Below, piece by piece: positions 52,730 to 61,674 of a stretch of DNA of 64,000 bases (the first letter of the stretch is position 1; each line of letters starts with the position of its first letter). The notes beneath the pieces are model-generated. The model was not told the origin of the DNA and searched no databases. It saw nothing but the letters and a program-made list of their open reading frames with translations. The stretch spans positions 1 to 64,000 of the forward strand of contig JAJEHX010000038.1 of the NCBI GenBank assembly GCA_022823465.1, read 5' to 3'. This DNA comes from Candidatus Latescibacterota bacterium. GTDB taxonomy: Bacteria; JAAXHH01. Made by a program: the position numbers and the translations under genes.

Positions 52730-54112
52730 TCAGGAAGACTGCCGTTCCTGCCATTCGACCTCCATGGGATCGGGTATGGCATAGGGTTTGACGCGTTGTT
52801 CGTGCAGCCATTCCGACAGGTAATGATCCATTCTGTGCAGGTTTTCCGGCTGATCTTCCGCCAGGTTCCTCGTCTGGTACGGATCGTTTCGCATATCGTA
52901 CAGGGCCACCGGGTCGAACCGGTAGCCGAAGTCGTCGTAAGTCCTGATCATGAGATGATCGGCCGTCCGCACCGCCCGCTGCAGCGTGTACAGGCCGTGA
53001 CCCCAGACCAGGTAGTCGTGCAGGCGGCAGTTCCCCGTGGCGAGTCCCTCCGCGAAGGAACGGCCGTCGTAGTATTCGGGCACTTCGTCGCCCGCCAGGT
53101 CGATCAGGGTGGCGCTGAAGTCCACGTTGTACAGCAGATCGCCGCAGGAGGATCCGGGCTTCGTAACCCCCGGCCACTTGATGACCAGCGGAATCCGGTG
53201 TATGCATTCGTCGGCGCAGACGTGGTCGCCGTAGATGCCGTGCTCCCCCATGGCTTCACCGTGATCGGCCGAAATGATGACCGCCGTGTCGTCCAGGTCG
53301 CCCAGGGCGTCCAGTACCTGCTGCACGTGGTGGTCGGTGTACCGGATTTCCGCGTCATAACCGGTCACCATGTGATGCAGATCGTGGGTATCCCGGATGG
53401 CGTCGGGCATGTTCGGCGTGGGGCTGGACCGGTCCTGGGGAAAGAGATGGGACGCGGTAAACCACCCGCTTATGTCCTGGTGGCCGCCTATCGCATCGTT
53501 GTCCGGCCAGTCTGCCGCCGCCGGATGGACCGCCATGCGGTCGAACCAGTCGCGGGGCGCTTCGTAAACCCGGTGCGGGTCCCAGTAGTTGATGTACAGG
53601 AAGTAATCGTCGCGATCGCCGTTCGCGGCGATCCAGCGCAGTACGGCCTCGTTGACTTCGTCCGCCGTCTCCGATCCCGTCTTCAGATTGGGCGAATGGA
53701 ACTCCGACCAGCCCAGGCCGAACCAGGTCGCGCAGTGCCGGGCAGGAAAATTGGAGAAGCAGACGGTATCGTAGCCATGCTGGCGCAGCCTTCGCTGGAC
53801 CAACTGGTTCCGCTCGTCGGGACCGCCGTATCGCTGTTCGAGGATCTGCAGCTTCGAAGCGGGGCCGCCGTGGGTCACCACTCCGTTGTTGATCCCGAAA
53901 CGGCCTGTGATCCAGCCGTGCCTGGAGGGCATGCAGGGGGAGTCCGCGCAGTAGTACCGGTCGAACCGCATCCCCTGCGCGGCGATTTCATCTATGGCGG
54001 GCGAGGTGGGTCGGCCATATCCATAGCAACCCAGGTGGTCGGGCCTCAGACTGTCGATGTCGAAATAGACGATGCGCAAGGAGGAATACCGGTATCCTGG
54101 GTATAAAGACAA
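52730..54112 (-). CDS. Sulfatase (arylsulfatase-type, formylglycine-dependent)
   Basis: Hydrolyses sulfate esters. The 460 residues have the metal motif YFDIDSLRPDHLGCYGY, the formylglycine signature Cys60-Met-Pro-Ser-Arg64 followed by TGRF, and IISADHGEAMGEHG. TTG 54112 is 3 bases after the upstream gene's stop. TTG 54079, giving a typical MRIVYFDID start, is equally possible. No signal peptide is visible, so it may be cytoplasmic. The Cys-type active site needs a formylglycine-generating enzyme, not seen here. Confidence 0.9.
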   Translation of the reverse strand: MSLYPGYRYSSLRIVYFDIDSLRPDHLGCYGYGRPTSPAIDEIAAQGMRFDRYYCADSPCMPSRHGWITGRFGINNGVVTHGGPASKLQILEQRYGGPDERNQLVQRRLRQHGYDTVCFSNFPARHCATWFGLGWSEFHSPNLKTGSETADEVNEAVLRWIAANGDRDDYFLYINYWDPHRVYEAPRDWFDRMAVHPAAADWPDNDAIGGHQDISGWFTASHLFPQDRSSPTPNMPDAIRDTHDLHHMVTGYDAEIRYTDHHVQQVLDALGDLDDTAVIISADHGEAMGEHGIYGDHVCADECIHRIPLVIKWPGVTKPGSSCGDLLYNVDFSATLIDLAGDEVPEYYDGRSFAEGLATGNCRLHDYLVWGHGLYTLQRAVRTADHLMIRTYDDFGYRFDPVALYDMRNDPYQTRNLAEDQPENLHRMDHYLSEWLHEQRVKPYAIPDPMEVEWQERQSS

Positions 54113-54115
54113 CCG

Positions 54116-55378
54116 CTACGCTGCGACGGCCTTGTCGATGATGACCTTCATCTTGTCGCCGTGCTTGTGACGGCTCGCGGCTTCGACGAGGGCTTCGATG
54201 GGCAGGAACCCGTTGTCCTGGAGCCAGTACGCGATGGCGGCCAGGGCCGCGCCTTTCAACCCGCCCGTCTTCCTGAAGTCCCGGGTCAGCAGGTCGGTCG
54301 GACCGGGCGGACCGGCTAGTCCCTCCAGTTCGGGGCCGAGTTTCGTGTCCGCGATGACCAGGGTGTGTTCACCGATGCGGGACCGCACCTTGTCCAGTCC
54401 GTCCTGCGAGATGACGATCATGATGTCGGGGCAGTCGATCCCGGTGTAATGGATGGGCGGTCTGGACAGGATGACCTCCGCGACGGAGAAGCCGGTGCCG
54501 ATCGTGATGGGATAGTCGCCCTTCTTGGTGGCGGACAGGCCGGCCGTGATGCCCGCCGTGGAGAGCAGGTCACCGGCGGACTGGATGGCCTCGCCGGCCG
54601 AACCCGCTATGATGATTTCCAGGCGGCCGTCCAGGGGCGCTTCGCAGGTGTGTTCGATCGGTTTCAGGGCATCCAGCAGGGACCGGCCCTCCGCGCGATG
54701 GGGACCGCCCGTCGGGCGCTGGTTTTTCGATATTACACTCTCATAGTCAGACACGTCGTGCAGTTCCTGGACCTTCCTCAGACCGTAGGCCGGGCACATC
54801 TCGACGATTTCTATGAGTGAGAACCCCGGTGTGGACAGGGCCTCTTTCCATAGCTCGGCCGTATCCTTACCGATAAACGTCCGCGCAGTATACGCCGCGC
54901 CGGCATTGTGGGCAAGTGCGCAAATGTCGTATCCAGGTACCGCCGACTCCGGCCGGTCCGGTTCCTTGAATTCGGTGGAGGAAAGCCCGCTGGTCTGGCC
55001 GCCCGTCATCCCGTAGACCATGTTGTTCTGCACCACGAGGGTGAGGTCCAGATTGTGCCGCGCCGCCTCGAGCAGGTGCTGCAGGCCGATCGTGGCGCCG
55101 CCGTCGCCCTGCAGGGCGATGATCTTCTTGTCCGGATGTTCAAGGCCCATGCGGATGCCCATGGCCAGGGCGACCGCCCGGCCGTGCAGGCCGTGAATGG
55201 TATGGCAGGTCAGCAGGGGGTCCACGAGCCCCGTACAGCCGATGTCGCTCACCACGATGACATCGAGGGGATGCACGTCCATATCCACGAGGGCCTTGCT
55301 CATGGACTTGTTGGCGACGGTATGGCCACAGCCCGGGCAGTAGGGCATTTTCAGGTCATTCAGGATGGCTTCCTGCAT
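54116..55378 (-). CDS. 2-oxoacid:ferredoxin oxidoreductase, fused beta-gamma subunit
   Basis: Thiamine-diphosphate subunit of a 2-oxoacid:acceptor oxidoreductase with the gamma domain fused at the C-terminus, 420 residues. Residues 1-255 are beta: CPGCGH near the N-terminus, GDGGATIG and QNNMVYGMTGGQTSG for TPP binding. Residues about 258-415 are gamma-like (IIAGSAGEAIQSAGDLLS, GTGFSVAEVILSR). In many organisms gamma is separate or fused to alpha, so this order is unusual. AAGGAG is 8 bases before ATG. The start overlaps the alpha gene by 19 bases. Confidence 0.9.
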   Translation of the reverse strand: MQEAILNDLKMPYCPGCGHTVANKSMSKALVDMDVHPLDVIVVSDIGCTGLVDPLLTCHTIHGLHGRAVALAMGIRMGLEHPDKKIIALQGDGGATIGLQHLLEAARHNLDLTLVVQNNMVYGMTGGQTSGLSSTEFKEPDRPESAVPGYDICALAHNAGAAYTARTFIGKDTAELWKEALSTPGFSLIEIVEMCPAYGLRKVQELHDVSDYESVISKNQRPTGGPHRAEGRSLLDALKPIEHTCEAPLDGRLEIIIAGSAGEAIQSAGDLLSTAGITAGLSATKKGDYPITIGTGFSVAEVILSRPPIHYTGIDCPDIMIVISQDGLDKVRSRIGEHTLVIADTKLGPELEGLAGPPGPTDLLTRDFRKTGGLKGAALAAIAYWLQDNGFLPIEALVEAASRHKHGDKMKVIIDKAVAA

Positions 55379-56493
55379 TGCCTTACTCCTTCTGCGATCT
55401 CCTGCGGGGTGATCATGTGGCCTATTTTGTTGACGCCGTGAATGCGATCGTGCTGATGGTTCCCGTAGAGCAGTTCCCGCAGCAGGCCGGCGATATTCTC
55501 CTCCACGACGACGATGTGATCGTATGCCTCAAGCATCTCGTAGATACGGGGCGGTACCGGCAGCAGCGTCTTCATGACCAGGAGCGATACCGATTCGCCG
55601 TTCGCCCGCAGCAGGCCCAACGCCTCCCTGGAGGCCTCCGCGGAGATGCCGTAGGTCAGAATGACCGTATCGGCGCCCTCGTCCGGATCGTGGTCGAAAT
55701 AGGTGTAATCATCGATACTTTGTTCGATCTTGTTCTTGAGCCGTTCGGTATTGCCGAGGGCCTCGGGGCTGTTCTTCTGGGTGATGCCCTCCATGTCATG
55801 GGTCGATGAGTTCAGCCGGACCTGGTGCAGGTCGTTGCCCAGGGGCAGGAAGGGCGGCGCCAGGTTTCCATTGACCCCGTAGGTCTTGTATGCCCCGTTC
55901 CCCTCGTGCAGGTGGCGTTCCGCCAACTGTACATCCTTCAGGCCGGAAACGTCCATGTTTTGATTGGTCATGACCATTTCTTTCGAGGTCAGCAATACCA
56001 CCGGAGTGCGGAGGTTGACCGCCGTGTGCACGCTGGCGGCCGCCATGTCCCAGCAGTCGTTCAGGTTCGAGGGACAGAACACCGGAAGCGAATACCCCCC
56101 GGATATGCATCCCCTGAGCAGGAGCAGGTCTCCCTGGCCGCCCGTCGTGGCCGATCCGGTACTCGGTCCGAGACGCTGGGCGAGGATGATGACCATGGGC
56201 AGTTCCATCATGAAGGACATGTTGATCGATTCGATCATCAGGGCGAAACCAGGAAACGCGGAGGCGGTAACGGGAAACACGCCCGCCGAGGAGAAGCCGG
56301 CGGACCATTGCAGCGCGGTAATCTCGTCCGGGGCCTCCAGGGCGATGGGAATGCGTTGCTTGGCGCCCGCGAAGAGCCAGTTGACCGGCGTGATGGGATA
56401 TCCGATGTAGGCGCTCGCACCGGCCCGGGCCATCGCCTCGATGATCAGCCTGGATCCGTCCAGGAAGACCATGCGTTCCCTAGTCGTCGTCAT
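55360..56493 (-). CDS. 2-oxoacid:ferredoxin oxidoreductase, alpha subunit
   Basis: Alpha subunit of the same complex (KorA/VorA-like), 377 residues, no gamma domain. It begins MVFLDGSRLIIEAMARAG and has YIGYPITPVNW, LEAPDEITALQWSAGFSSAG and RLGPSTGSATTGGQGDLLLL, matching the TPP-clamping half of the family. Substrate (2-oxoglutarate, branched-chain or other 2-oxoacid) cannot be fixed from sequence. No ferredoxin-like delta subunit is nearby. The upstream Fe-S gene stops 15 bases before. Confidence 0.9.
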   Translation of the reverse strand: MTTTRERMVFLDGSRLIIEAMARAGASAYIGYPITPVNWLFAGAKQRIPIALEAPDEITALQWSAGFSSAGVFPVTASAFPGFALMIESINMSFMMELPMVIILAQRLGPSTGSATTGGQGDLLLLRGCISGGYSLPVFCPSNLNDCWDMAAASVHTAVNLRTPVVLLTSKEMVMTNQNMDVSGLKDVQLAERHLHEGNGAYKTYGVNGNLAPPFLPLGNDLHQVRLNSSTHDMEGITQKNSPEALGNTERLKNKIEQSIDDYTYFDHDPDEGADTVILTYGISAEASREALGLLRANGESVSLLVMKTLLPVPPRIYEMLEAYDHIVVVEENIAGLLRELLYGNHQHDRIHGVNKIGHMITPQEIAEGVRQCRKPS

Positions 56494-56508
56494 TGTCCCA
56501 TGCTCCAG

Positions 56509-58524
56509 TCATGCTTTCATGGATTCCGCCACGATCTCGGCGATGTCCCGGACCCGCATGGGTTCGCCGGCCCGCTTGTTGGCGTCGTTCATCATCCTGG
56601 CGCAGAAGGGGCAGCCCACGGCCAGGGTGTCGGCCCCGGTTTCCCTGGCTTCCCGGAAGCGATTGTCACTGACCGCTTCCCTGCCTTTCTCTTCTTCTTT
56701 CCAGACCTGCGCCCCGCCCGCTCCACAGCAGAAGGACCGGTTCCTGCTCCGGGCCATCTCCACCAGGGAGGGCCGGGCGGCGGCGAGCGCTTCCCGGGGC
56801 GCTTCGTACTCCCCGCCGTGGCGTCCAAGGTAACACGGGTCGTGATAGGTGGCCCGCGTCCCTTCCTCTTCCTTTACCTCAATCTTGCCGTCGTTCCTGA
56901 GATCGCCTATGAGCTGCGTGTGGTGCATGACCTCGTAACGCCCGCCCAGCGTGCCGTACTCGTTCTTCAGGGTATGCAGGCAGTGGGGGCAACCCGTGAC
57001 GATGCGCTTGCGGTCGGCGCCTGACGCGTTCAACGTTTCGATGTTCCCTTCGGCAGCTATACTGTAAAGATACTCGTTCCCGGCCCTTCGCGCCAGATCT
57101 CCCGTACAGGATTCGTCGTTGCCGAGCACGGCGAAGTCCACACCGGACCGGTGCAGGACCGTGGCGATGGCCCGCGCCGTATCCTTTGCGCCGGGATCGA
57201 AGGCGCCGGCGCAGCCGACCCAGTACAGCACGTCGTAGTCCGGATTCTCCGCGACAGTCGGCACCTTGAAGTCCAGGGTTTCGGTCCATTCCATCCGGTC
57301 GCCGGCCATCTGCCAGGGATTGCCGTTCCGCTCGATACCGGTAAAGGCGCCTTTCAGTTCATTCGGAAAGGCGCTTTCCATCAGCACCTGGTTCTGACGC
57401 ATGGCGAGGATATCGAACATGGGTTCGTTGCCGACGGGACATGCTTCCGTGCAGGCCCCGCAGGTCGTACACGCCCAGAGGGCGCTTTCGCTCATGGCGT
57501 AGGCGAGCAGCGGTTCCGAGTCGTCCCCGTCCTTTGCCAGGGATTTCATGTGATCGCGGAGGTGATACCGCTTGTTCACCTCCAGGGCCGCGGGAGACAG
57601 CTCCTTACCCGTGGCATAGGCCGGGCAGGCGTCCTGGCACCGGTTGCACATGATGCATGCGAAGGCATCCGTGATGTGGGTCCGGTCCAGGTCGGTGATC
57701 CGGCCCGCGCCGAACTGCTCGACGGTCTCGTCCTCGAAATCCAGGTCGTCCATCGCGCCGGGACTGCTTCGGTCCCGGGACGTCATCAGGTTGAACGGCC
57801 CCATGAAAAGGTGGGCGTGTTTCGAATAGGGGAACCAGGGCAGGAAGACCAGTACCAGCCCGATGGCCATCCACCAGCTGGCGTGCAGGCCGAAAGTCAG
57901 GTATGACGGTTCCATGCCTGTCCAAAGCCCCGCGGCCAGCGCCGCGACGGGTTGCCAGGGGTCCGGTCCGTCTATCGCGATGTCGAAGGAGGCGCCCAAG
58001 AGCCGGAAGCCGACGTGGCCGAGGATGAAGAACCCCACGATCAGGGAATCCCGCCTGATGCCATCCGCCGCCCCCGGGTGCAGCTGGACCTGCGGCGCGA
58101 TGTCGAGGGCCGGGGATTTCACGATGAATCTGCGGATGAGCAGGGCTGCCATCCCCGCCAGCGCGGCCGCGGTCATGAGATCGACGATCAGACGATAGGC
58201 CTGGCCGGCGGCGCCCTCGCCCGGGAAAGCGAAACCGGGTATCATGCCTTCCAGCACGTCCACCAGATTCACCGCCATGTAGAGGATGAATCCCCATGCA
58301 ATCGCGGTGTGCGCCAGGGAGACGAAGGGCCGGTTGCGGATCATGTTGTTCTGGCTTGCCAGGGCCTTGATCCCCGTCATCACCCGGCCGGGCAGGCCGT
58401 CCCGGAACAGGCGTCCCTGTCCTCGCATTATCGTGCGGATCATGCGCCGGAAGGTGACGGACGCCAGGTACAGCGAGACCGCCGCGACGACTGCGAAAAG
58501 GATTTTCTCGTAGGGAGTAAGCAT
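56509..58524 (-). CDS. Membrane Fe-S/CCG-domain oxidoreductase, candidate ETF:menaquinone oxidoreductase
   Basis: 671-residue membrane protein. Six helices in residues 5-240 resemble NarI-type b-haem domains, with histidines such as His72 and His170. Two 4Fe-4S motifs follow: CIMCNRCQDACP (290-301) and CTTCGACTEACP (352-363). Two CCG-type domains (heterodisulfide-reductase D-like) end the protein, with CPHC, CCGAGG and CPFC. This architecture next to etfAB matches the ETF:menaquinone oxidoreductase (EMO/DUF224) family, so it likely passes electrons from ETF to quinone. Confidence 0.85.
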   Translation of the reverse strand: MLTPYEKILFAVVAAVSLYLASVTFRRMIRTIMRGQGRLFRDGLPGRVMTGIKALASQNNMIRNRPFVSLAHTAIAWGFILYMAVNLVDVLEGMIPGFAFPGEGAAGQAYRLIVDLMTAAALAGMAALLIRRFIVKSPALDIAPQVQLHPGAADGIRRDSLIVGFFILGHVGFRLLGASFDIAIDGPDPWQPVAALAAGLWTGMEPSYLTFGLHASWWMAIGLVLVFLPWFPYSKHAHLFMGPFNLMTSRDRSSPGAMDDLDFEDETVEQFGAGRITDLDRTHITDAFACIMCNRCQDACPAYATGKELSPAALEVNKRYHLRDHMKSLAKDGDDSEPLLAYAMSESALWACTTCGACTEACPVGNEPMFDILAMRQNQVLMESAFPNELKGAFTGIERNGNPWQMAGDRMEWTETLDFKVPTVAENPDYDVLYWVGCAGAFDPGAKDTARAIATVLHRSGVDFAVLGNDESCTGDLARRAGNEYLYSIAAEGNIETLNASGADRKRIVTGCPHCLHTLKNEYGTLGGRYEVMHHTQLIGDLRNDGKIEVKEEEGTRATYHDPCYLGRHGGEYEAPREALAAARPSLVEMARSRNRSFCCGAGGAQVWKEEEKGREAVSDNRFREARETGADTLAVGCPFCARMMNDANKRAGEPMRVRDIAEIVAESMKA

Positions 58525-58582
58525 CGGCGTCCTGCGATCTCGATGTGCCGCCGGGGGAAGACGCGATGCACGGTGCGCCGGG

Positions 58583-59569
58583 TTATCGGCCCAGCCGTTT
58601 TTTCACTTCTTCCGCGATGGCGGGCAGGTAACTGAACAGGTCGCCGGCGATACCGTAATGGGCGTACTGGTAAAGCGGCACGTCGGCGTCCTTGTTGATC
58701 GCCACGATCACGCGGGCGTTTTTCATGCCCGCCAGGTGCTGTATCGCACCGGAAATGCCACAGGCGATGTACAGATCGGGCTGTACTGTTTTTCCCGTCT
58801 GGCCGACCTGGTGGGCATAGGGTATCCAACCGGCGTCCACCGCGGCCCGGCTGGCGCCGAGCGCGCCGCCAAGGGCGTCCGCGAGTTCACGTACGGGCTG
58901 GAACCCCTCCGGCCCGCCCACGCCGCGTCCTCCGGAAACAATGATGTTCGCTTCGGTCAGGCTGACCGCGCCGTCCGAGGTCTCCACGGACTCCACGCGG
59001 GTCGGGATTTCGTCTTCGGCCAGGACGGCAGCCACTTCGATCACCTCTCCGGTCCGGGATTCGTCCGGGTCGGCCGGCTGGAAGATGTTCCGTCGCACCG
59101 AGAGAAACCGATGCCCCGTCCCCTTGAACGTAACGGTGGAAACCAGGTTGCCAACCAGCGCCGGACGGACCGCGACCAGTTGGCCGCCTTCGACGCGCAG
59201 GTCCGTACAGTCGGGCGCCAGGCCGGCGCCGGTGAGAGCGGATACGTAGGCCGAAAGCTCCAGGCCGGCCGTACTGGCCCCCATCAGGATCAGGGAAGGC
59301 GGTTCGGTCTCCAGGATCCGGGAGAGGAGTTTCGCGTAGGGTTCCACGCGGTAGCGGCCCAGCGAGGGATCATCCGAGACGTACACGCGGTCCGCCCCGA
59401 CCTGGACTGCCTGCCTGGCGACATCGCCGACCCCGTCGCCGAATACGACGGCGTTCAGGGAACCGCCGAGATCACCGGCGATGTTCCGCGCCGCCGCCAT
59501 CGCCTGCCATGCGACGGCGTCCGCCTGCCCGTCCTCCTGCTCGATCCATACGAATAGATTACTGGCCAT
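58583..59569 (-). CDS. etfA: Electron transfer flavoprotein alpha subunit
   Basis: FAD-binding subunit of ETF, 328 residues. The C-terminal FAD domain is clear: [29 protein letters not shown] and [12 protein letters not shown], followed by [20 protein letters not shown] accepts electrons from acyl-CoA dehydrogenases. etfB lies upstream, 21 bases away, and the membrane Fe-S acceptor gene lies 58 bases downstream. Confidence 0.93.
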   Translation of the reverse strand: MASNLFVWIEQEDGQADAVAWQAMAAARNIAGDLGGSLNAVVFGDGVGDVARQAVQVGADRVYVSDDPSLGRYRVEPYAKLLSRILETEPPSLILMGASTAGLELSAYVSALTGAGLAPDCTDLRVEGGQLVAVRPALVGNLVSTVTFKGTGHRFLSVRRNIFQPADPDESRTGEVIEVAAVLAEDEIPTRVESVETSDGAVSLTEANIIVSGGRGVGGPEGFQPVRELADALGGALGASRAAVDAGWIPYAHQVGQTGKTVQPDLYIACGISGAIQHLAGMKNARVIVAINKDADVPLYQYAHYGIAGDLFSYLPAIAEEVKKRLGR

Positions 59570-59590
59570 CCGTCCGCTTTCGCCTGACGC

Positions 59591-60382
59591 CTAAATCACC
59601 TTTTCTTCCATCAGCCGGTCCACCAGGGTCCTGGCCGCGTCCTCGGGGCCGCCATCGATCATTTCCACGTTCGCTTCCCTGGTCGTAGGAAGTTCCGTCT
59701 TCCAGTCGACCCCCGAGGCGCCGGCGCCCACAGTGGACGCGTCGAGTTCGAGGTCGTTGCATCCCCAAACGGGAATGCTTGCCCGGGCCGCCTTGCGTAT
59801 GCCGATGAGACTCGGATACCGGGGCTCGTTGATCTCCTTGACGACGGTGATCAGGGCCGGCAGCCGGCTGGTGACCGTTTCCCGGGCTTTCTCCAGCAGA
59901 CGTACCGCGGAGATCGTCCGGTGCTCGGGATCGAGGCTTCCGATGTCCGCCACGTAGGAGATGAGCGGTACGCCCAGCAGGGCCGCGACCTGCACGGCCG
60001 TCGCCGCGGTATTCCCGTCTATCGCCGCCCTGCCGCCCACGATCAGGTCGAAACGACCGATCTTCCGGATGGCCGCGACCAGAATGCGCGCCGAGGTAAG
60101 GCTGTCGCTGTCCGCCATGGCCGGGTCCGACACCAGGATGGCTTCGTCCACGCCCATGGCCAGGGCGGTCTTCAAGGCATCGGCGGCTTCAGGAGGTCCC
60201 AGGCAAAGGGCGGTCACCTTGCCGCCGTGCTCCTCCCGGGCCTGAATGGCGGTTTCCAGGGTGTATTCATCCCAGGGATTCACGATCCGGGGACCGCCCT
60301 CGGCGGACAGCCTGAGGCCGTCCATGGAGGCGGACAACTGGGCCGTATCGGGAGTCTGCTTAACCAGGGCGATGATGTTCAA
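59591..60382 (-). CDS. etfB: Electron transfer flavoprotein beta subunit
   Basis: Beta subunit of ETF, 263 residues. It begins NIIALVKQTPDTAQ, has NPWDEYTLETAIQARE near residue 37, DLIVGGRAAIDGNTAATAVQ in the middle and the ETF-beta signature region VVKEINEPRYPSL. Whether this ETF is the ordinary or bifurcating type is not decided by the residues I can assign. Confidence 0.93.
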   Translation of the reverse strand: MNIIALVKQTPDTAQLSASMDGLRLSAEGGPRIVNPWDEYTLETAIQAREEHGGKVTALCLGPPEAADALKTALAMGVDEAILVSDPAMADSDSLTSARILVAAIRKIGRFDLIVGGRAAIDGNTAATAVQVAALLGVPLISYVADIGSLDPEHRTISAVRLLEKARETVTSRLPALITVVKEINEPRYPSLIGIRKAARASIPVWGCNDLELDASTVGAGASGVDWKTELPTTREANVEMIDGGPEDAARTLVDRLMEEKVI

Positions 60383-60421
60383 GGGTCGGTTGTCTCGTCA
60401 ATACAGGCGTAACGTGCCTGG

Positions 60422-61624
60422 TCAGTTCTGCCAGTAATCGGGATCGTAGGCGGGCATTTCACATCGCAGCGGGCGGTCGACCCGGTTGCCGAACACGTAA
60501 TCCGCCTGCATGAGTTGGTGGATCTGCGACGTGCCTTCGTAGATTACCGCGCTCTTGCTGTTGCGCAGATGGCGTTCGACGTCGTATTCGTCGGAGTATC
60601 CGTACGCGCCGTGTACCTGGACCGCGTCGCTGGCCGTGGCAAAGGCCGACTCGGTGCAGTACCACTTGGCCATGCTCGTCTCCCGGGTGTTGCGCCTTCC
60701 CTGGTTCTTGAGCCATCCGACCTTGCGCACGGCCAATTCACCCAGGTCGACGCGCTGCTTCATCTGGGCAATCAGCTGTTTCACGAGCTGATGGTCGCCG
60801 ATCGCCTGGCCGAAGGTCCGGCGCTGCCGGGCGTAAGACACGGATGCTTCCAGGCAGTATTTCATCAGGCCGACGGCGCCCGCCGCGACAGTGTAGCGGG
60901 CATTGTCCAGGCAGGACATGGCGATTTTGAATCCTTCGCCCTCTTCTCCAAGGCGGTGGGTTTCGGGGACGGGCACCCCGTCCATGTTGATCCAGCCCGT
61001 GTTGCTGGCCCGCACCCCCATCTTGCCCTTGATGGTGCCGGTGGTCAGTCCCTCCCAGCCGCGCTCCAGCAGGAAGGCCGTGATACCCCGCGTACCTTCC
61101 TCCTGGCTCGTCTTGGCGAAAACGAGAAAGCGGTCGGCCACGTCCGACAGCGTGATCCACATCTTCTCCCCACTGACCACGTAGGTGTCGCCTTCTTTCC
61201 TGGCCCGGCTGGTCATGGCAGCCACGTCCGAACCCGCGCCGGGTTCGGTCAGGCCGAAACAGGCGATGTTTTCGCCGGTGGCCAGGGGCGGCAGGAAGCG
61301 TTCCTTCTGTTCCTCCGTGCCCCATTGAAAGATGGGCAGGGCGTGGAGCCCCAGGTGGACGGCGATCGTCTCCCGTACAGAAGAGTCGGCCCACTCGAGC
61401 CCTTCAGAAAGCAGCCCAAGGGAGATGAAGTCCATGCCGGCCCCGTCGTACTTCGCCGGGAGGCAGATCCCCATGAATCCCTGGGCAGCCATCTTCGGCA
61501 GTAATTCGTGGGGGAAGGTACCGTTTCGGTCGTGCTCCCTGATGGACGGCAGGATCTCGTTGCGGGCGAAATCGTAGACCATCCGCTCCACCATCTGGTG
61601 TTCTTCGCTTAACTCGAAATCCAT
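60422..61624 (-). CDS. Acyl-CoA dehydrogenase
   Basis: FAD-dependent dehydrogenase of 400 residues that oxidises an acyl-CoA to the enoyl-CoA and passes electrons to ETF. It begins [20 protein letters not shown], has [43 protein letters not shown] and the catalytic-Glu motif [12 protein letters not shown]. The upstream in-frame extension to 61978 is not coding. ATG 61624 abuts a 22-bp tandem repeat. Chain-length specificity is not predictable. Confidence 0.93.
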   Translation of the reverse strand: MDFELSEEHQMVERMVYDFARNEILPSIREHDRNGTFPHELLPKMAAQGFMGICLPAKYDGAGMDFISLGLLSEGLEWADSSVRETIAVHLGLHALPIFQWGTEEQKERFLPPLATGENIACFGLTEPGAGSDVAAMTSRARKEGDTYVVSGEKMWITLSDVADRFLVFAKTSQEEGTRGITAFLLERGWEGLTTGTIKGKMGVRASNTGWINMDGVPVPETHRLGEEGEGFKIAMSCLDNARYTVAAGAVGLMKYCLEASVSYARQRRTFGQAIGDHQLVKQLIAQMKQRVDLGELAVRKVGWLKNQGRRNTRETSMAKWYCTESAFATASDAVQVHGAYGYSDEYDVERHLRNSKSAVIYEGTSQIHQLMQADYVFGNRVDRPLRCEMPAYDPDYWQN

Positions 61625-61625
61625 A

Positions 61626-61669
61626 GGGTATGCTTCGCTGTTCCTTGGGGTGTGCTTCGCTGTACCGTA
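61626..61669. repeat. 22-bp tandem duplication upstream of acyl-CoA dehydrogenase
   Basis: 61626-61647 and 61648-61669 share GGGTRTGCTTCGCTGT (R = A/G), about 17 of 22 identical. On the minus strand the copies occupy the leader directly before ATG 61624. Confidence 0.85.
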
Positions 61670-61674
61670 AGTAG

